Of a stretch of DNA of 10,596 nucleotides, positions 7,514 to 10,596 are shown in pieces. Location of the stretch: NCBI GenBank assembly GCA_041592135.1, contig JBFHQR010000076.1, one strand, 5' to 3'. The position numbers and the translations under genes are program-made. Below the pieces are notes generated by a model. It did not search any database and was not told where the DNA came from. It saw only the letters and a list, made by a program, of their open reading frames with translations. Position 1 is the stretch's first letter. Every line of letters starts with the position of its first letter. Origin of the DNA: Porticoccus sp041592135. GTDB taxonomy: Bacteria; Pseudomonadota; Gammaproteobacteria; Pseudomonadales; Porticoccaceae.

Positions 7514-10027
7514 TTAAGCCAGCTGCCTGCAAGTCTCCTCAAGCACCCACTCCCCGACCTGGATGACCAGGCTGGAGCCTTCAATCACCGGGATAAAGTC
7601 GCCCGGGGGAATCAGGCCGTGTTCCGGGTGTTGCCAGCGCAACAGGGCTTCGAAACCCAGGATGGCGTTGCTCTCGCAGCACACCTTGGGTTGGTAATGG
7701 AGCAGTAACTGGTGTTCGGCGATGGCCGCGGGCAGGTCTGATTCCAGTCTGAATTGCTGGTTTGCCAGCGCTTCCAGGTCTTCACTGAAAACCCGGTAGG
7801 TGTTGCGGCCCGCCTGCTTGGCCTTGTACATGGCCAGATCGGCATGTTGCAGTAATTTATCTCCATCGATATCACCGTTGCGGGAAAGGGCAATGCCGAT
7901 GCTGGTCATCACGGTGAGCGCGTGACCGGAAATTTGAACCGGCTTGCACATTTTTGCGAGGATATCCTCGGCCCGTCGGATGGCGATCTGGCTATCGATT
8001 TCACCGGACATGACGATGACAAATTCGTCGCCTCCCCAGCGGCCGACCAGGTCCACACCGCGAATCAGGGAATCCAGTCGCCTGGCCACCTGGTGAAGTA
8101 GCTCGTCGCCGGCCTTGTGTCCCAGGGTGTCATTGATTTTCTTGAACTGGTCCAGGTCGAGGAACATCAGGATGACCGTGCCCGGCGTCGCGCGATGAAA
8201 GTGGATGCGCTTGTTCAGGTACTCCATGAAATAGTTTCGATTGTAGAGTCCGGTCAAGGTGTCCTTGTAGGCCAGCAGGCGCAGGCGCTCCTGCAGCTTG
8301 ATCTGCTGGGTGACATCCCGCACATGCAGGGTGTACTCCCGGACGGGGTCGCCGATATCGGTGGTCTGGGTGATCACCACTTCGGCGGGGAATAGTTCAC
8401 CATTGGCGCGGTTCAACTCGGTAATATTGCGCCGTCGCAGCACCAGGCCCTCGCCGAGGGTAAACCCCTGGGACAAGCTTTCCAGCGCCACGGCCCCAAT
8501 CGTTCCCGACATAAACAGGGTGAAAAAACTCTGTGATTTCACCGTGCTTTTACTCAGCCCGAAACACTGTTCTGCCGCCGGGTTGAACTCCAGGATTTCG
8601 CCGCGACCGTTGATGCTGACAATACAGTCCATGGCGGCGTCGAGAATGGCCCCTTTGCGGTACTCACTCTGACGGAAGGCGTTGAACGCCTCATCCCGCT
8701 GGTGGATTTCCTCGTTGACCTTGGTGATGACGCGATTGTACTGGTGGGCGATCTGGCCGACTTCGGTAAAAGGTTCTTCCGGTACCCGCGCAGAAAAATC
8801 GGAGCGCTGTTGGTGCAGGTGCATGGCGGACAGCAGTTCGAACACTTCGGTACTCACCCGGTGCTCGGCGACATTGAGCCCGCGCAGTTCCGCCTCCGGG
8901 CTGACGCGCAGGGGAAAGAAGCGGTTAAAGGCGGCAAACACCACATAGGCCGTGGCAAAGCTGTAACCGCCTATGGCGGCAATGCCCCGCAACTGGCTGA
9001 GGAGCTGTTGGCTGCGGCTCAGTCCGTTGTCGAGGATGGTCGGATCGCCGAACAGGGCCAGCGCCAGGGTGCCCCAGATGCCGGCGAACAGGTGGACGGG
9101 AATGACCCCGACGGCGTCATCGATCTTGAGTCTGTCCAGCCACAACTCGCCCCAGTGGACAATGGCCCCGCCGACAGCGCCTATCAGTATGGCGGACAGG
9201 GGGGCAACCGCGTGACAGTTGGCGGTGATCGCTACCAGGCCACCCAGTATTCCGTTGACGATTTGTTGCACGTTGCAATAGCGCTCGGCCAGATAACCCA
9301 TCAGGGTGGCGGCGATACCGCCGCCGAAGGCGGCCAGGCAGGTGTGCAGGAGAATTGCCGGAACCGCGGCGGTCCAGCCGAGGGTGCTGCCGCCGTTGAA
9401 GCCAAACCAGCCAAACCAGATCAGCAGGCAGCCGAGCACGGCCAACGGCACATTGCTGCCGGGCATTTTTTGATCGAGGTCGTAACGACCACTGCGCGGT
9501 CCGATGATCAGGACGGCGGCCAGCGCCACCCAGCCGCCCACAGAATGCACCACGGTTGAGCCGGCGAAATCGACGAACCCCAGTTTTTCCAGCCAGCCGG
9601 TGGGGTTGCCGCTGATGATCCCGGCCCAGGCCCAGTGGCCGATAACCGGGTAGATAACAAGGGTGATGGTGATGGTGACAATCAGGTAGCCCAAAAAGCT
9701 CATCCGTTCCGCGACAGCGCCGGAGACCAGGGTGGCTGCGGTGCCACAGAACATCATCTGAAACAGGAAGATGGTTGTCAGGTGGGGGCCGGCGCCGTTG
9801 CCAAACAGGAAGTAACTGCTGCCAACCCATCCCGAGATACTGTCGCCGAACATGAGGGCGAAGCCCACTGCCCAGAATATGGTGCTCGAGACAACAAAAT
9901 CGGCAATGTTTTTGGCCGCGACATTGATGCTGTTCTTGCTGCGGACGAAGCCGCTTTCCAGACACAGAAAGCCTGCCTGCATCAGGAATACCAACAGTGC
10001 GGCGGAGAGAACCCAGAACGTATCCAA
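7514..10027 (-). CDS. Ammonium transporter-HAMP-like-PAS-GGDEF fusion with truncated EAL domain
   Basis: An 837-residue inner-membrane protein that links an ammonium transporter to cyclic di-GMP turnover. Residues 1-390 form an Amt domain with about eleven membrane segments, the GTAATLVSGAVAER block (95-108), and both pore histidines, His161 (VVHSVGGW) and His312 (VHLFAGIWG), at the spacing known from AmtB. Residues 395-455 are a HAMP-like and coiled linker, 456-580 a PAS domain, and 582-745 a GGDEF domain with intact GGDEF (665-669) and an inhibitory RGVD site (656-659). The EAL domain begins near 760 with EALLRW (793-798) and is cut by TAA at 7516-7514. The start is TTG at 10027, with AGGG about 7 bases upstream and a stop 7 codons before it. 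Such Amt-signalling fusions suggest an ammonium receptor; whether it transports is unknown. Confidence 0.85.
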   Translation of the reverse strand: MDTFWVLSAALLVFLMQAGFLCLESGFVRSKNSINVAAKNIADFVVSSTIFWAVGFALMFGDSISGWVGSSYFLFGNGAGPHLTTIFLFQMMFCGTAATLVSGAVAERMSFLGYLIVTITITLVIYPVIGHWAWAGIISGNPTGWLEKLGFVDFAGSTVVHSVGGWVALAAVLIIGPRSGRYDLDQKMPGSNVPLAVLGCLLIWFGWFGFNGGSTLGWTAAVPAILLHTCLAAFGGGIAATLMGYLAERYCNVQQIVNGILGGLVAITANCHAVAPLSAILIGAVGGAIVHWGELWLDRLKIDDAVGVIPVHLFAGIWGTLALALFGDPTILDNGLSRSQQLLSQLRGIAAIGGYSFATAYVVFAAFNRFFPLRVSPEAELRGLNVAEHRVSTEVFELLSAMHLHQQRSDFSARVPEEPFTEVGQIAHQYNRVITKVNEEIHQRDEAFNAFRQSEYRKGAILDAAMDCIVSINGRGEILEFNPAAEQCFGLSKSTVKSQSFFTLFMSGTIGAVALESLSQGFTLGEGLVLRRRNITELNRANGELFPAEVVITQTTDIGDPVREYTLHVRDVTQQIKLQERLRLLAYKDTLTGLYNRNYFMEYLNKRIHFHRATPGTVILMFLDLDQFKKINDTLGHKAGDELLHQVARRLDSLIRGVDLVGRWGGDEFVIVMSGEIDSQIAIRRAEDILAKMCKPVQISGHALTVMTSIGIALSRNGDIDGDKLLQHADLAMYKAKQAGRNTYRVFSEDLEALANQQFRLESDLPAAIAEHQLLLHYQPKVCCESNAILGFEALLRWQHPEHGLIPPGDFIPVIEGSSLVIQVGEWVLEETCRQLA

Positions 10028-10109
10028 TCGACTACCCTGTGAATGCTACGGACGTGGGTAACGTTTCGATGGTCGGCATGCAGGCTCCTCTGTCACCCAG
10101 AGTTAGCCA

Positions 10110-10125
10110 TGCAAAAACGGTGCAC
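10110..10125 (-). promoter_or_regulatory. Sigma54-like promoter element upstream of the Amt fusion
   Basis: On the minus strand GTGCAC-CGTTT-TTGCA matches the TGGCAC-N5-TTGCA consensus except at the first two bases. The -12 GC and -24 G are present at the correct 10-base spacing, but the second -24 G is T. Transcription would begin near 10098, about 70 bases before the TTG start. Nitrogen-controlled amt genes often use sigma54 with NtrC, so the site fits the gene. The same bases contain a half NtrC-like TGCACC. Called by eye, so tentative. Confidence 0.35.
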
Positions 10126-10146
10126 ATTTTGGGGGCTGCCCAAAAT
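10126..10146. promoter_or_regulatory. Perfect 8-base dyad next to the sigma54-like element
   Basis: ATTTTGGG (10126-10133) and CCCAAAAT (10139-10146) are perfect inverted repeats with a 5-base centre. The dyad abuts the upstream edge of the sigma54-like element. It could be a regulator-binding site for the Amt fusion gene. It might instead be a 3' hairpin for the CigR-family gene, but no T run directly follows it on the minus strand. Confidence 0.35.
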
Positions 10147-10214
10147 AGGCCCTCGAGAGCCGTCAATTCAGCAATTGGCGTGCGGCGATCAAACCGCGGT
10201 CAGCGCGGCATGCC

Positions 10215-10596
10215 TCAATATTGCCCCTGGCTGATGTAGTAGACGTCCAGGATGGTGCGCGTGGCGTCCATGATGCGCACAACCCGGTCATCGATACGGC
10301 GCAGGGAGGTGCCGTCGACCGACCTGGGCAGGCGGTGGAGGAATTCTTCGGGCAGGGAGCGACTGTGGCCATAGAGCTCGCTATCCAGTACTTCTCCCCG
10401 GGCTACCTTGCGCTGCCAGCCGGGGGGCAGTTCGCCGCCCCGTTCCAGTTTCTTGCGCAGGCCGGGCGGTAGGCTCTTTTGCTTGTGGTTGTCCCCGTAG
10501 CCCTCGTCATTGCGGTAGCGGCTGTCCCGCAGGTAGTCGCCCAGAAGGCGTTTTTCGGCTTCATTGAACAAGACGTTGCCGGCGATCACCGCCATC
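10215..10596 (-). CDS. CigR-family small protein (RcnB/CigR-like), C-terminal part
   Basis: The minus-strand frame is open at the right edge of the window and ends at TGA (10217-10215); about 126 residues are visible. The pattern is a short acidic/basic region (NEAEKRLLGDYLRDS), then two LPPG repeats in basic helices (SLPPGLRKKLERG and ELPPGWQRKVARGEVL), then a LPEEFLHRLP motif and a compact C-terminal domain (RRIDDRVVRIMDATRTILDVY). This order is seen in proteins annotated as anti-virulence regulator CigR family, which in Salmonella is a membrane-associated protein; in environmental bacteria the role is not defined. An ATG sits at 10595, but the family usually has an N-terminal signal or membrane segment, so the true start probably lies outside. 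It precedes the Amt fusion on the same strand with a 187-base gap. Confidence 0.7.
   Translation of the reverse strand, partial: MAVIAGNVLFNEAEKRLLGDYLRDSRYRNDEGYGDNHKQKSLPPGLRKKLERGGELPPGWQRKVARGEVLDSELYGHSRSLPEEFLHRLPRSVDGTSLRRIDDRVVRIMDATRTILDVYYISQGQY

Noticed and set aside
8702..9559. 285-codon plus-strand frame opposite the Amt fusion
   Set aside because: It is antisense to the Amt and linker domains, has a Gly/Gln/Ala-rich translation without motifs, and has no promoter or Shine-Dalgarno that I can support.
10150..10214. Several small palindromes (GGCATGCC, CCGCGG, CAATT-GCTG-AATTG) after the CigR-family gene
   Set aside because: They are short, have no T run for termination, and are within what chance gives in GC-rich DNA.

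Overview
This 10.6 kb window looks like chromosomal core DNA of a GC-rich gammaproteobacterium, probably in or near the Pseudomonadales/Cellvibrionales. The evidence is a large NAD-dependent glutamate dehydrogenase, a ribosome modulation factor with a pseudomonad-like C-terminal extension, a fused RlmKL methyltransferase, and a CigR-family small protein. The genus cannot be fixed from the sequence alone. I see no tRNA, rRNA, CRISPR array, insertion sequence or phage gene.

Layout. (1) 1-2157 (+): the C-terminal part of NAD-glutamate dehydrogenase, open at the left edge. (2) 2158-2382: a 225-base gap between convergent genes with three stem-loops in a row, one shaped like an intrinsic terminator. 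(3) 2383-2589 (-): rmf, the ribosome hibernation factor. (4) 2590-2821: a divergent promoter region with back-to-back sigma70-like elements around a perfect 9-base dyad. (5) 2822-5005 (+): rlmKL, a bifunctional 23S rRNA methyltransferase, overlapping by 8 bases a glutaredoxin-like gene at 4998-5240. (6) 5328-6974 (+): a SulP anion transporter with a STAS domain. (7) 6980-10027 (-): a reading frame of 1016 codons for an ammonium transporter (Amt) fused to a HAMP-like linker, PAS, GGDEF and EAL domains, interrupted by one in-frame TAA. (8) 10028-10214: its upstream region, with an 8-base perfect dyad next to a sigma54-like element. (9) 10215-10596 (-): the C-terminal part of a CigR-family protein, open at the right edge.

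How the genes relate. rmf and rlmKL both act on the ribosome and share one divergent control region. Glutamate dehydrogenase releases ammonium from glutamate, and the Amt-c-di-GMP protein is built to sense or carry ammonium, so the window has a nitrogen theme; a regulatory link between them is only inference. The most notable item is the Amt-PAS-GGDEF-EAL fusion. The ammonium-pore histidines, the GGDEF motif, its inhibitory RxxD site and the EAL catalytic residues are all readable, yet a single TAA separates the EAL signature glutamate from the rest of the phosphodiesterase domain. If real, the stop would leave an ammonium-linked diguanylate cyclase without its phosphodiesterase half.
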